This document shows positions 35,573 to 48,139 of a DNA stretch of 64,000 nucleotides, piece by piece; the stretch's first letter is position 1, and the number at the start of each line of letters is the position of its first letter. Under the pieces are notes generated by a model that worked only from the letters and a program-made list of their open reading frames with translations, ran no database searches and was not told the origin of the DNA. Both the position numbers and the translations under genes were made by a program. The DNA comes from Mucor racemosus (Eukaryota; Mucoromycota; Mucoromycetes; Mucorales; Mucoraceae): positions 372,001 through 436,000 of the forward strand of contig JAPEHQ010000012.1 in NCBI GenBank assembly GCA_027405735.1, given 5' to 3'.

Positions 35573-38500
35573 ATGATGCAACAATCGTTTGCAATGGATT
35601 TTTCTTCTTCTCGAGGACAGCCTGATTTACAACAGCCGAAAGCTAGAAATCAACCTCAAGGACAGGTACAAGAATTTGTTGTTAAATAACTCTTTTTTAT
35701 GGCATCTAACCTGTATATTCATTTGATAGCTTGCTGCTTTAATGAGAGGTCGTATGGAACCCGAAAATGAATTGTATTTAGATTTGCAACAACAACAACA
35801 ACACCAACAACAACAACAGCAACAACTACAACAACTACAACACGAGCAAAGACCTAGTAGTGCACCTCCTGATCCTCATCAGTTTCAGTTTCCCATTCAA
35901 AACAATAATTCTGAAGAAAATGTAAATTTATTGAGAAATAATGCATGGAAAAGCAATAATCAACCTGTTGCTTCTCCTCTATTTGATCCTTCTTCTTCTT
36001 CTCGTCAAGTATGGTCTAATAATAAGAATAATAAAACTCGCCCTAGTATTGATCAGTACTACAGTAAGTATGGACATGTGTATATGTAGATGTCCAATCA
36101 TAACCATTTGTTTGGGAAATTTAGGTTTTCAAGGTAATAGTAATCAATTGGAAGAAAATAGTTACTTCAACGTGGATCAACAACATCAACAAAATGAAAT
36201 ACTTTCATCTCCATCTACATATCAAATGAATAATAATTGGACATTATCAGATCAACAACAACAACAACAACAACAACAACAGCAACAACAGTTCAATCTT
36301 GATGTAAGTATATAAACACATATCCTACTAATAAAATCTAATATTCCGTTTAGAATTATCACCGATCAGGCTCACCATTTTCTCAGGTACCACAACCACA
36401 ACAAGTAAAGCGAGGTTTTAATAATAACGGTGGAAGTAGCAGTAGTCGCATTATTGACGAAAATCATCATCGAGGTTATTTTTCAGTTTTTTCTGGTGTA
36501 GAAAATCCATCAACTCCTGCTTTTATTGATGAAGGTAATGCAGATATCCAACAACAACAACAACAGACTTATGCACGTTTCCCTTTGTCACGGCCTATGT
36601 CGCCTCCTGTCCGCAGCAAATATGTAACATCGCCTCCGCCTCGTGCAAATTCTACTCCACCTGCTGCTCATCATCATCATTTTAATCAACAACAACAACA
36701 GCAGCAGCAAAGACAAGTTGAAGATTATGAATATAATCAACTTCTAATGGGAATGAATCAAACAAGCTTAAATGAAAAGGTATGACTATACATTTGAGAA
36801 TCGAGTCTAAATACTTATTTGTCTGTCTCCTTATAATCTATACATAACTCCTTGATTTCTATTCTTGATGGGGTTCCTTATTTTATAGCAAGATGATGCT
36901 CTGTCAAAGAGAAATTTACAACAACAAAGATATTATCAATGGATGAATCAACAAGGTAATAATTCAATGCCTCCCCCTCCCCCTCCTCCACCTCAAAGCT
37001 TAGATGCTGTTTTAAATGAAAATTCAATGCCATGGAGTGGTACAATGTCTCCTGGTAATATTTAGATCTCTATATCACAGAGTTTATACTAAAACCCTGT
37101 AAAAATATAGTTGCTAGTCCTTTTGAAGCCGATAGAAGTAGAATGCAAACACCTCAAGGATATAACAACATGTGGGATAATAACGATCAAGATCGAATTA
37201 GTACACCTGATATAATGGAGTACAGAAGTAATAATAAATTTAACGAGGATGTGATGCGTTCACCTCTAAATCCGCATCCGCATCCTCATCCTCATCCTCC
37301 CCAATGGATTAATACTTCGGGTGAATTCTCTGGTAGAGCTAGTCCATCTATTATGCCTAATAATGATTTCAGTCAACCAACAACTCCTACCACTGCTATT
37401 ATGGTAAATCAACAGGAACCATCATTGACAAATGATCGGTTATTACTTCAATTACAATCTCGTCAACGTCAAATTTTAATGCAACAGGAACAAATTTTGT
37501 TGTTGAGAGAACAAATGATGAGACAACAACAATTACAACAGCAACAACAACATCAACAGCATGTACCTCAAAAACAGCAACATCAACAGCAGCAACAACA
37601 AACATCACCATTGGTAGCTGTTGTACCCAATATTAATACCAGTAATATGGGTAATCCTGTTGGATATTACCCCGCCCCTAACAGTGCTTTAAATTCTTCA
37701 ATGCCTAGTACACCAGCTAGTCCTGCTCCTCGTAATCGTAATAATGGATCAATGACACCCAACAATATGCATGAATCCAATGCTGCTGCTGCTGCTGCCA
37801 TAGCTTCGGCATCTGAGCCAGTTGTTCCCATTATCCGCAGCCCATTATTAGAAGAATTCCGCAACAATAAGAACAAGAAATTTGGACTTCGGGATATTGT
37901 AAATCATGTAGTTGAATTCAGTGGTGATCAACATGGTAGTCGCTTTATCCAACAAAAGCTTGAAACAGCAACTAGCGATGACAAGCAGTTTGTTTTTGAT
38001 GAGATTCTTCCCAATTGTCTACAATTAATGACAGATGTATTTGGAAATTACGTTATTCAGAAACTATTCGAACATGGAAACCAAGCACAAAAGACAGTGC
38101 TTGCAAAGCAAATGGAAGGACACATTTTATCATTGTCGTTACAAATGTATGGTTGCCGTGTAGTCCAAAAAGCACTCGAATATGTTTTGACAGATCAACA
38201 AGCTGTTTTGATTCGTGAATTGGATGGTTGTGTTCTTAAATGTGTAAAGGATCAAAATGGTAATCATGTTGTGCAAAAAGCCATTGAACGCGTGCCTTCT
38301 CAACATATTCAATTCATTATTGATACTTTTTATGGTCAAGTCTACCATTTGGCTACTCATCCTTATGGTTGTCGTGTCATTCAAAGAATGTTTGAACATT
38401 GTCCTGAAGATCAAACGGTAAGACATTTGCTTATTGAAAACGCAATTTTTATTCATTTGTGATTTATAGATTTATTTGTTGGAAGAACTTCATAGAAGTA

Positions 38501-39216
38501 CTAGTCAATTGGTTCAAGATCAATATGGAAACTATGTTATTCAACATATTTTGGAACATGGTAAACCAAAGGATAAAGCTTTGATTATCAGTAAAGTTAG
38601 AGGACACACACTTCAGTTGAGCAAGCACAAATTTGCTAGTAATGTAGTTGAAAAGTGTGTTGCTTATGGATGTCAAGAAGATCGACAAGCCTTGATTGAA
38701 GAAGTTTTATTGACTCGACCTGATGGGTAAGTCTCTTATACTCGCATATCAGTGCATATTTTAATATTTTGTGTGTAGATCATATCCATTAATGTCCATG
38801 ATGAAGGATCAATATGCCAATTACGTTGTACAAAAGATGCTCGATGTAGTTGATGGTAATCAACGTGATTTGCTTGTAGCCAAGATCAAGCCTCATCTTC
38901 AAGGCTTAAAGAAGTATACCTATGGTAAACACCTCATTAGTAGTAAGTGTCATCCGAGAATTATGCTTTCATATAATCACTAACTGTGTTTATAGCTTGT
39001 TTAGAGGTCGAAAAGCAAATGATGTACGCTTCCAATAACTCGCCCATCATGACAATGTCTACAGAAGCTAATGCTACACCATTAGTCATTGAGAATCTTG
39101 GTATTACGAAACAATCAACATCCTCAACCACTTCTACAGATACAATTAATCCTACAGCAACTACTAATAACAACAATAATAATGACATCTCTTCTTTGCC
39201 TCATCAACGTACATAA
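35573..39216 (+). CDS. Pumilio/Puf3-like RNA-binding protein
   Basis: PUF proteins bind UGUA-containing 3'-UTR elements and repress or localise mRNAs in the cytoplasm. Nine exons: 35573-35665, 35730-36063, 36125-36303, 36354-36779, 36889-37054, 37111-38417, 38470-38726, 38779-38942 and 38996-39216 (1048 aa). The first ~640 residues are low-complexity: poly-Gln blocks, Asn/Ser/Pro stretches, a (His-Pro)n run and an Ala run. From ~645 the PUF domain begins ([20 protein letters not shown]). Repeat signatures include [73 protein letters not shown] and NYVVQKMLD. These eight repeats match the Pumilio/Puf3 arrangement. The tail after YTYGKHLIS is Ser/Thr/Asn-rich. Even if short introns were misplaced in the N-terminal half, the PUF domain call stands. 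Confidence 0.92.
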
Positions 39217-39438
39217 TTATATATAATTTTTTTGTATTATCTTCAAATCATTTCACTATTTACTACTATTTACAAAAACTATATTTTTCTTTAGATATAT
39301 TAATTCACTTTCTCTATTTTTTTTTTCTCAAATGATAAATGCTTATAAATATTATATATACAACAAAACAAAACAAAACAAAACAAATAGCAAACAACTA
39401 TATATTTTAATATAAATAAATTCTTTTCTATATACAAA
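39217..39438. terminator. Convergent 3' ends of PUF and SPT7 genes, with (CAAAA)n
   Basis: Only 222 bp separate the two stop codons. The gap holds AATAAA-like words and a (CAAAA)n repeat at about 39362-39387. The 3' UTRs must be short or overlap. Confidence 0.6.
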
Positions 39439-42400
39439 TTATTTCTTTTCCTTTTGCTGTTTTGCTAATTTCTCTCTTTCTCGAGTCTCTTCACGCATCT
39501 TCTTCTTTTGTTCCTTTTCTGCTATTTTCTGCGCTTTTATCTCTAATCTTTGCTTCTTTTTTTGTGCTTTGGATTCCTCTAATAGTCTTTTTCGCTTCTT
39601 TTTCTCTTCGATGAGAGCCATAGAATGTATTGTGTTGGATCCATCTTTCAATGCTTTACGTTTATTTGGATTTATATGAGCTGAATTGGCGGATCGAAGA
39701 TGGATTGGTGGGTTTTTGGGTCGATTGCTTCGTCTGGTTGATTTGAATTCATCTTCAATTGCATTGGGATTGTCCTCTATACGTTTTTTATACCATGGTT
39801 TTAATAATCCAATGAATGAATCTTCGTTTTTGACAGGCGTAAATGTAGGCGGTAATGGATATTTTAATTGAGGTTCTTCTACGTTGATATAATCGTTAGT
39901 TTATCCGTAAATGTGTGCAAGTTATACTAGAGAATACCTTTAGCTTTGCTTTGTACAACCTTCTTCAATTTTGATTCATCATGTCCAAACCAAAGCTTTG
40001 ATGGAATTTGTAATAAATTCATGTTGTATTCTTGATCCAATCCAATTTCCTTGAAACCAAAGAAATCTTGGCCTAATTCCTCACCAAACAATCCTCTACA
40101 AAATCAATAAAATAATTAGGTATTGTGCATTACATGTTATACATTCATATCTTACGTTGTAAATGCATCATCATCTTCAAATAAATTTGTTTCATCATTT
40201 ATCGTCTCTTCAGTGGATCCTAAAACCAAATCTTGATATGTGCCTTCCAATCTTCTGCTTACATCCTTTAATCGATGTCCGTACTTTTCTACATCATCAG
40301 TAACATAAGCCTCCAAGTCTTCTAATTGATCTACGCCATTTTCATGAAGAGAATGCAACAGTATTTCATCTCCTGTCATATCATGACCATGAGTATCCCA
40401 ATAATTTCGCACAGTTTTACCAATATTTGAGAAATATTCAGACATAAGATCCGTAATTACATTCAATGGACCACCCTGAGCTCCCTCAAATCCAGCATGA
40501 GTAAGCAATTGTATGACAGTTCGTTGCATCATTTGCTGTGTTGCTTCTTGACCGATTTCTACTGATGAAAAGTCGGAGGAAGAACTAGATGGTATAAATG
40601 TTGCAACATGTGATTTGGAAGCTGGTATAAGTAAATGTTCATCATCATCATCATCGTCATTATCATCAATATCATCATCATGATTATCTTCAGCAGTAGT
40701 AGCTGTAGAAGCTGAACTGGATTCACCAATTGGGGTATTATTACGAATTGCATTACACTTTTTATAAACAGATCTTATATTATCTAAAGTTTTGATATTA
40801 TTGTCCATGAGCTCACCCAAACCATTTTTAGGTCGTTTTGTTGCTACAAATTCATCCAGGGAAGGTAAATCTCTCTTTTTGTTTGTTGCAATTTCATCGT
40901 CATCATCATCATCTCCGTAATATTCATCTATATCTACAATCTCTTCCGGAACTCCTTCGATCGCTGGTAATCCAGGTACGGTTGAATATTCTGGCAGAAA
41001 TAAATCATTTCTTAAAGCATCGTCTTCATCTGTTGGTTTGGGTCGATCGCTTTTGCGAGAGAAAAAGAAACCTCCATCAAATCCATCTTCATCTTCAGAA
41101 TTCAGATCGAAATTATCGTATATTCCCATGCCTTCATGTCGCTCCAACCATCTTAGAAATGCCGTACGACTACATCGCATCAACTTTTTTATGCTTTCAG
41201 GTTGATGATGCAAATGTTCCATTAAACTAAATCGTTCCATATCAAGTGATGATCTTGTAATGGCATGTCGATTTCCGAAATCAAATTGATACTGTTTCTC
41301 AATATCCGTCTATAGTTTTTTTTTTTTTTTTTTCAAGTAATGTCAGTATATTATGTTTTATGCAATAAATCATAAAATCATATTACCGTCATTTTGGCTC
41401 TGGTTTTCTTGGTAACTTCTCTCCAAATTGTATTTTGTAATTCACCTTTATCCATTTCGATTTCATTGTTCATACTTTGTTCTTCATGTGCAGTGTCGAT
41501 TGCTGTTTGTGGTTGAGTTGTGCCTTTTTTGGGATGCTTGCCAGCATAATTGGCATGAAATCCTTCATCTACAGAATCGTGTGTGATGGATCTTTCCCTT
41601 GAAGCTCTACTCGCACTACGTTCTCTGTTGATTGTTAACTTAATAGGTGGAATTACGCCTTCTGGGACTTCCTCATCACTCATATCCATAGCATCATCTG
41701 CTTCATCTCCAAATCTTTCCTTTACATTGATATCTGGTACTCGAGGTAATAAACGATCTGTCTTTCTTCGCATTGCAATTGCATGTTTACGATATTCGCT
41801 ATGAGGATCTGTATTGTAGTCCAAACAATTTTGATAAATCAAATGTAAATCTCGGCCGAATTCTTTTTTGTTCCTGTACTGAAATGCTTTGAGTTTTTTT
41901 GATACTGTACCAAGATCCATGGGCTCCTTGATTACTATGCAAAAATACCGTTAATGCATTTCTCAATTGATTTATTTTACTAGATTTACCATCAAAATAA
42001 TCTGGAGCCTCTCTTTTATTCACTTTGCTTAGGAATGGTGTTGAATGTTCTGTATAGTTTTTCAAATCTGTCAACAACTTTTCGCATGCTTCGTAAAGAT
42101 CTTCTTGTCCAACTTTATCATCGTTTGCCCATTTCGATCTATGTGGTTTTACATCAAGTAATAAATTACGAAGTTCTCGATCTGATAATGTAGTTTTATC
42201 TCGATTCTCTGCAATACCCTTGAGTAAATATTTTAAATTGAATTGATCTGAATCATCTAAAATATGATACTATATATCAAAAATACTATTAATATCTTCT
42301 TTGACTAGTAGCAAATGAACTTACAGCTGCATTATTATTATTGTTGTTGTTGTTGTTGTTATTGTTGTTGTTATTATTATTTTTTTCTTCATCATGAGCT

Positions 42401-42990
42401 TCTTCTTGTGCTTGATATTCCTCCAATTTACGCTGTTCAATCATAGCAGCCATATCAAATTCTAAAGTATGATAAATCTCTAATAAAGGTACATGATCGC
42501 TGTTTTGAGATACATGTTTTTGATGTTCGTTTTGTTGTTCTTCTATTGTAGTATTTACTGAATCTGGCATCAACGATTGATTCTTTGGTATATCTAATTT
42601 AGCAATAGTTGATTCTTGGTTATCATTCACTTGCTTTGCCTCCAAACATAATTTATTGATATCAAGTTTCAAATGTTGGCAGCATGGTCGATCATCATTA
42701 TCGCTATTATGAAAGAAATGAGGTATAAATTGTTCTGAAAGTAATACACGCACTCGAAAGGCTGTCAATTGATTGCCTGTTAATTGATAATTTGGCTCTG
42801 TTACATTTATTTTTGGTTCAATAAAGTTTTGCCATTGTTGAAATGAAATAAGCGCTGATTTTAGATGGTCTTGTTCAACTGGTGTTAGAAATGTCTTTGG
42901 GATATCATTTTTTTGTAAATGTTTAGCTAAAGCATATGATAAACGAGGCCAAGGAGGTAATTTACTGGGTAAAGATGTTGATGTGGCCAT
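39439..42990 (-). CDS. SPT7: SPT7, bromodomain and histone-fold subunit of SAGA
   Basis: Nuclear structural subunit of the SAGA histone acetyltransferase coactivator. Exons on the minus strand: 42990-42325, 42269-41990, 41934-41387, 41309-40156, 40095-39938 and 39878-39439 (1081 aa). The bromodomain lies at ~aa 285-370 (FLSKVNKREAPDYFDVIKEP, MDLGTVSKKLK, NCLDYNTDPHSEYRKHA). A Bromo_TP-type histone fold is at ~748-800 (MMQRTVIQLLTHAGFEGAQG, LNVITDLMSEYF). Next come the conserved GLFGEELGQDFFGFKEIGLD segment and a Lys/Glu-rich C-terminal coil. This order of domains is specific to Spt7. Low-complexity features are a 17-Asn run at the end of exon 1 and Asp/Glu runs in exon 4. Exon 2 could use a different AG, but only the acceptor before 42269 keeps the frame. 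Confidence 0.9.
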
Positions 42991-43884
42991 AAGGAAATGA
43001 GAAAAGGTATTATAGCAACAAACTTGGTTTTTGCTGCAATTTTGAAAGAAGAAAAAATTATAAAAGAAAAAAAAAAAAAAAAAATGTCAAATTCTCAGTT
43101 CCTCAAACGCGTTTTAGAATAATTTAAGGTGCGTTGAAAGTAAGGGGAATATACAAATGAGTTTAAAATGTCAAAATCATCATCATCATCATTGCTACAA
43201 AAATGTAAATCAGAGAATACAGGTGTCTATGCAAATGATGAAATAAAATTGGATTGAATAAACTTATATATTAGGTATCAGTAAATCAATGTTTTTTGCT
43301 CTTGATTTGTACAGAACTATCTGAAAAGCTCCCGCTCCTCTTCAAAAACTAGATGTGCAAGCTTCAAGATTACATGTATCTTCATTGAACGATTATTGAT
43401 ATATATATACATATATGTCTAAAATTTATCAATTATTATTATTTTCATATGATACACTTAATATGTAAAAGACTCGCTAGGCATATCAATTAATTATTAC
43501 CCATGGCTTCATTTTTTTTTAAGTAGAGGGTGAATTTTTTTTTTTTTGAAACTTCTGCTAAAATCCTTCAAAAACAGCAGTTACATAACTTAATCAAGAT
43601 ATGTTATTTTTATATCTACTGTGCATTAAGTGCAATTTTAGGATTCAATTTAGAATCATTATATATTTGATTTTATAAAAAATTTCAAAAAATATCTGAA
43701 ACAGAAACAGCCCATACAGATTGTTTCAATAAATGTGCGTTTTCCTTTCCTCATTTTCACAATGGTTTGAGGAGGCTGGAACTTTTTTGATTCTATAGAC
43801 CAACACTAGTCGTACCTACAATTGCAACGGGAGCTCATTTGGATCCATGTTCGGCGAGAACTGGTGAATTTACTGACCTTAGAC
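42991..43884. other. SPT7 5' flank and spacer
   Basis: An A-run sits at about 43064-43083 and a TCATCATCATCATCAT tract near 43177. No gene recognised. Confidence 0.45.
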
Positions 43885-44458
43885 CTTAGTAGGCGTAAAT
43901 AATAGCAGGTACTGTAACCATATTGTTTTCTAACTTACTGAATACACAATGACCCATGGAAGTTGAATTCTGAAATGTTTGTATTATATATCCATACCTA
44001 TGTCCATGTATAATAGTGGTAGCTTACTTGAGTTACAAGTATTTATGGAGATCGCATTTTTAATTTTTTCAATAAAGTGCGCAGTAAACTGTACGCAATA
44101 AAATTGAAGTAATGTTATAAATGAAATAAAAAATAAAAAAAATAAAAAGCGTTGATGAATACAATTATAGTCTTTCCACGGTTTTATTATTTATTTAAAG
44201 AAATCTGAAAAAAAAAGGATAATAATACCTCTTCATAAAGGATGCTATATTTATGTGAATTGTAAAATAGTAGATATTTATGTGTTGATGCCTATTTTAC
44301 AGGTGTTTAATTAGAATGTCTTTTATTGACTATTCTCTTATAAGGTATATACTTGGTTGCTGATTTAGATAAATACTGTTTGAGATTATTGTTTGATATG
44401 ATAAAATATTATAAGGTAGATGTTGATCTTTTAACATCCCAGTTATAATTTAAAATGC
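43885..44458 (-). repeat. Repeats shared with 21.3 kb and 23.7 kb (R6, inverted copy)
   Basis: 43885-44098 matches 21334-21545 in direct orientation. 44085-44458 is the inverted copy of 23720-24090 (GCGTTGATGAATACAATTAT, TGTGTTGATGCCTATTTTAC). The R6 homology stops exactly where LTR3 begins at 44460. Confidence 0.6.
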
Positions 44459-44459
44459 A

Positions 44460-44733
44460 TGTAATGAGTCAAACATCATCTCAGTTTCATTTATGCAAAA
44501 CCTTGCCTCATTTTTATATAAATACTACAAGGAAATCATTATATGACCCCTTGTAGATTTATCCGTCTTGTTACACTCCCTTTAATTTTATTTATTCACT
44601 AATAAATATCTAATTTACAAATAAGAACACCAACCTTTATCAACCCAGTGATCACCAATTTATAATAGCAAGAAGAATATCTATAAGCATACTATCCACT
44701 TTTGTTGTTAGTTCAAAATTACTGATCCTTACA
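44460..44733 (+). mobile_element. Solo LTR3, second copy (uninterrupted)
   Basis: 274 bp from TGTAATGAGTC to TCCTTACA, collinear with 22088-22895 minus its nested LTR1. It carries TATAAATACTACAAGGAAAT and, a little later, CCTTGTAG as an inverted match. The flanks ATGCA and GATAT do not match, so it was rearranged after insertion or its right boundary differs. Confidence 0.65.
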
Positions 44734-45384
44734 GATATTTTGAAATTTCTAATCTGAATATTATTTGAATAAACAGCCTTTTTCTTGTAAACATAATTGT
44801 ATATTATTTTACGTGCAAATCCCTATTGTAAATTTATTGATAATTATAAGAGAACAAGTGCAACACATTCGTTTACATATATACTTGCATAGTTTCCCTT
44901 TATTTTTACAATCGGTGAACAAACTATCAATCAAATACATATTACATACATCTATATATTTCGTATACGACGTAAACTCGAATATATCACTATAAAAGAT
45001 GTCATTTTATTGCACTGTAGAGGTATTTTGGCGATGGTTTTCTTGACAAACAGTAAATTACAGACGTTGCCTTTTGAAATCATCGTGTCAAAGAAGCTTA
45101 GCAATTCTCATGTAAAGCAGGAAGTTATTAGATTCAAAATTCATCGAGATAGGGCTTTCGTTGTCGGTTTTTTATGGTTGTAAAAAAATAAATTTCCAAT
45201 GGTTTTCGAATTTTTTCGCCCAATAGAGTCGAATTGTCGAATTACGCCAAACCTTCAAAGGCGATGTACTTTGCCTCTATGGGACATTGATGTCTGTCCG
45301 AAAATAGAAGGGTTAATAACAGAATATCAGTGCACCGGCGTAACATTTATTAATCAAAATTGAATGAAATTGATTGTAAAAAAT
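44734..45384. other. Spacer
   Basis: No gene recognised; short open frames only. Confidence 0.4.
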
Positions 45385-47880
45385 TGAGTACCTAAACTGA
45401 GATGTTTATTTTTTGTATTCACAACACATATCCAACTGAGAGCTACTTTGCATTTTTTGTTTCAGCGAAAAATATTGATTTTTCGTCGAGATAATCAAAA
45501 TAATAGTCAATATAACAGCTTAAAGCCTATAGTAACGGGGTTCCAAAATTGATTCGATGAATATGATGAAAAAATGACAAAAAATGATTCAAATTCATCC
45601 GTCTTTCCCTTGCTCTTCAAGGCCTTCGATGCTTGTTTCCCAAATAGGCTACCTGCTACACTCTGGCCACAGATTCCACCAGCAGCAGCGTGTTTATCAT
45701 TACCCATCCAAGAGACGCTGTATCCCAACGTTGCCCACCCGGGTTTGGCATTCAAGTTCTCCAAGAACCTCCTTACACTGAAAGTCTCAGATTTTTTCTA
45801 TTTCGACCCAGTAGACCAACTCCTTCACTTTCGCTTTCCTGCTAATTGCTCGTATCCAGGCCTGCTCAGGAGAATCCAAAAAGCGGTTAATGATTGCCGA
45901 CTCTTGGCGCATAAATACTTTGCCTTTCATTTGGGACTTTTGCCCTACTCCACACTTTCCCCGGAGGACATACATCAGTCCAGATCACTCATCAATTGCT
46001 CTCCCGTCACCATTGAGCCATTTATCACAAAGCTACTCACAATCCAAGAGACATTTCTTTCATTAGCACCAAACATCAGTATCCGTAAGCATATTATACG
46101 TAATAAGGGCCGTATTGATCATGGTCGCTTCTACAATCCGAACATCCTCGCCTCTGGTTGGGTTCAATTTATACAAAACCCAATGCACCCTCCTGCTCGA
46201 AATCTTTGGTACCGACTACTACAACAAAAACTATCGAACAAGTCTACATTAGCCATGATCCCCGGTATTGTTGATTCTGACCATTGTATTTTTTGTAATC
46301 AGATCGAAACAGCTGAACATCTCCTGTTCTCATGTCCACATAAGAAAGACATCTGGATTAATATCCTTCCTACTTACCTCAGCAATTTTTCGTCCTTTTC
46401 TATCCATAGCGTATTCAAACATATGTCTCAGTTAACTCTAGATTCATTCCTGTTCCGCCCCTCCGTCCCCCTAATTACAATTATCGACCTTTTAGCCACC
46501 ACAATGTATCAGATTTGGAAAGCTCATTGGCGCCAACATTTTGATTCCATTCCCTTTCATCCGATGCGAGTGATTCCTTTGATCCACAAGGACCTCCAGA
46601 TTCTCAACAAACACTACCGTATTTAATTAACCCTCATTCGTTATCATTTTGAGTTGTCCCTGCCCCGCACACACCTCAATCCCTCATCGATGAGTTTTAT
46701 TTTTTTTAAAACAAAACCCCGCTTTTAATAAAAAAATACAACCTTTCATCCATAAAAAAAAAAAAAAAAAATGATTCAAAAAACAAAATCGTTTAAATGC
46801 ACATGAACTGCAAAGTAAGTCGACCTAGCGTAGTAAGTAACTTTTGTACAGTTTTGGATTCTGCATTCATCGAAATAAAATTCAAACAAATGTTTTATAT
46901 TGAATTTTGCGCAAAATGCAAATGAAATGTTAGAGGTTTTTTGAAGATACACAACACTTTTCATAAATGAATTTTAAATATAACTAATGACAATACTGTG
47001 CAGCAAAAGTATCTATCAATTGAGCTATTACTGAACCTTTTAGCTATATTTTTCATAGAAAAAACGAGATTTTTGTCATATTTTTTTCAAATTCAGAATT
47101 TGGGATGAGGGTATATAGGGGGAAAATTGAAGCTAGAAATGGAAGTGTCTCTTTGTACACATTTTTGAAGATATTTCTATGAAAAATCAATATTTTGAAA
47201 AAAACTAAATTGAGTTCGAGAGAGCTCAATGAGCTTGATGACATGAATGTTAAAAAAAATACCTCTCAGTTTAACGAATACTTTGAAATTGATTACAAAA
47301 ATGCCAAAAAATGGAAAAAAAAATAAAAGTGCTCAGAATATTTTTAAACCAAAATATGTTATAGAGCGCTTTAAAACAAGTAAGTTTCATTATTAAAATG
47401 CGTTAGTATAGCTTAATGTTTTGTAGAGATATCCAGACTCAAAGTTTTTAATTTTTAGCACTGAAATACGTGTAAAAATCTGAAACATTAGCATTGAAAA
47501 ATTAATACCAACTGCAAAAAATAGAATATTTCCGTATACTCATTTTTGGATTAAAATTGAGCATTTCAGGTACATTGGCATATAATTTTGTCTTAATGTT
47601 ATTTAATAAAAAAAAAAGTAGGGCAGGTTTGAAATGTGAGACCCAGTTCTCAAGGAAAAAGCAGTGAATTTTACGTGTTTTTGAGTCTTTCGTGCGATAT
47701 AGAATAAATTAGGAATAAATAACATACTGCGACCAATTCTTATTTATTCAATAGTATCTGAAGTATATTCTGAATAGTTTTTAGTATGAGGTTAGTTATA
47801 AATGAGAGGGTACGCTTCGATTTTGAAGATTGGAAACAATGAAAATTAGTTTTTTGAGAATTTAATATCTATCAATCGCA
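45385..47880 (+). repeat. Repeat R1, copy C, split by a LINE
   Basis: R1 left part 45385-45593 and right part 46771-47880, the latter including the distal region missing or changed in copy D. The interruption is the LINE fragment at 45594-46770. Confidence 0.8.
45594..46770 (+). mobile_element. 5'-truncated non-LTR retrotransposon (LINE) with poly(A) tail
   Basis: Remnant of a LINE-type retroelement: an open frame, already open at the 5' junction, runs to the stop at 46626, then a ~130-bp 3' UTR and a poly(A) tail. The C-terminal zf-RVT-type motif reads ARNLWYRLLQQKL ... HCIFCNQIETAEHLLFSCP (Cys-x2-Cys-x7-His-x4-Cys), typical of the region after the reverse transcriptase in LINEs. The RT and endonuclease domains are missing through 5' truncation. 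The target duplication AAAAAATGATTCAAA occurs at 45579-45593 and again overlapping the end of the poly(A) (to 46780). Base composition is clearly richer in G/C than the surrounding R1. The frame is intact, so the insertion is probably young. Confidence 0.85.
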
Positions 47881-48139
47881 TTTCTACATCGAAATCCATA
47901 TAAACTTAAAGGGTGTAACTGTTGATGAGAGGGCAAAGCAAGGAGCCATGGATTTTTTGAGGAAGGCTGCGATGTCTGTCTATGGCCTATGGCAAATCTA
48001 AATATTTATAGCCACCATATATCGACTATTTGAAAATATATTGCATGTTTGAAATATTCAGTTAGGGGCTTCACTTTTACTGTGTATTTAAAGTATCAAA
48101 TAGTTCAACAGTTTCACGTTGCTTCTTTGTTTAATTAAA
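47881..48139. other. Spacer upstream of the GST-like relic
   Basis: Nothing recognised. Confidence 0.35.
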
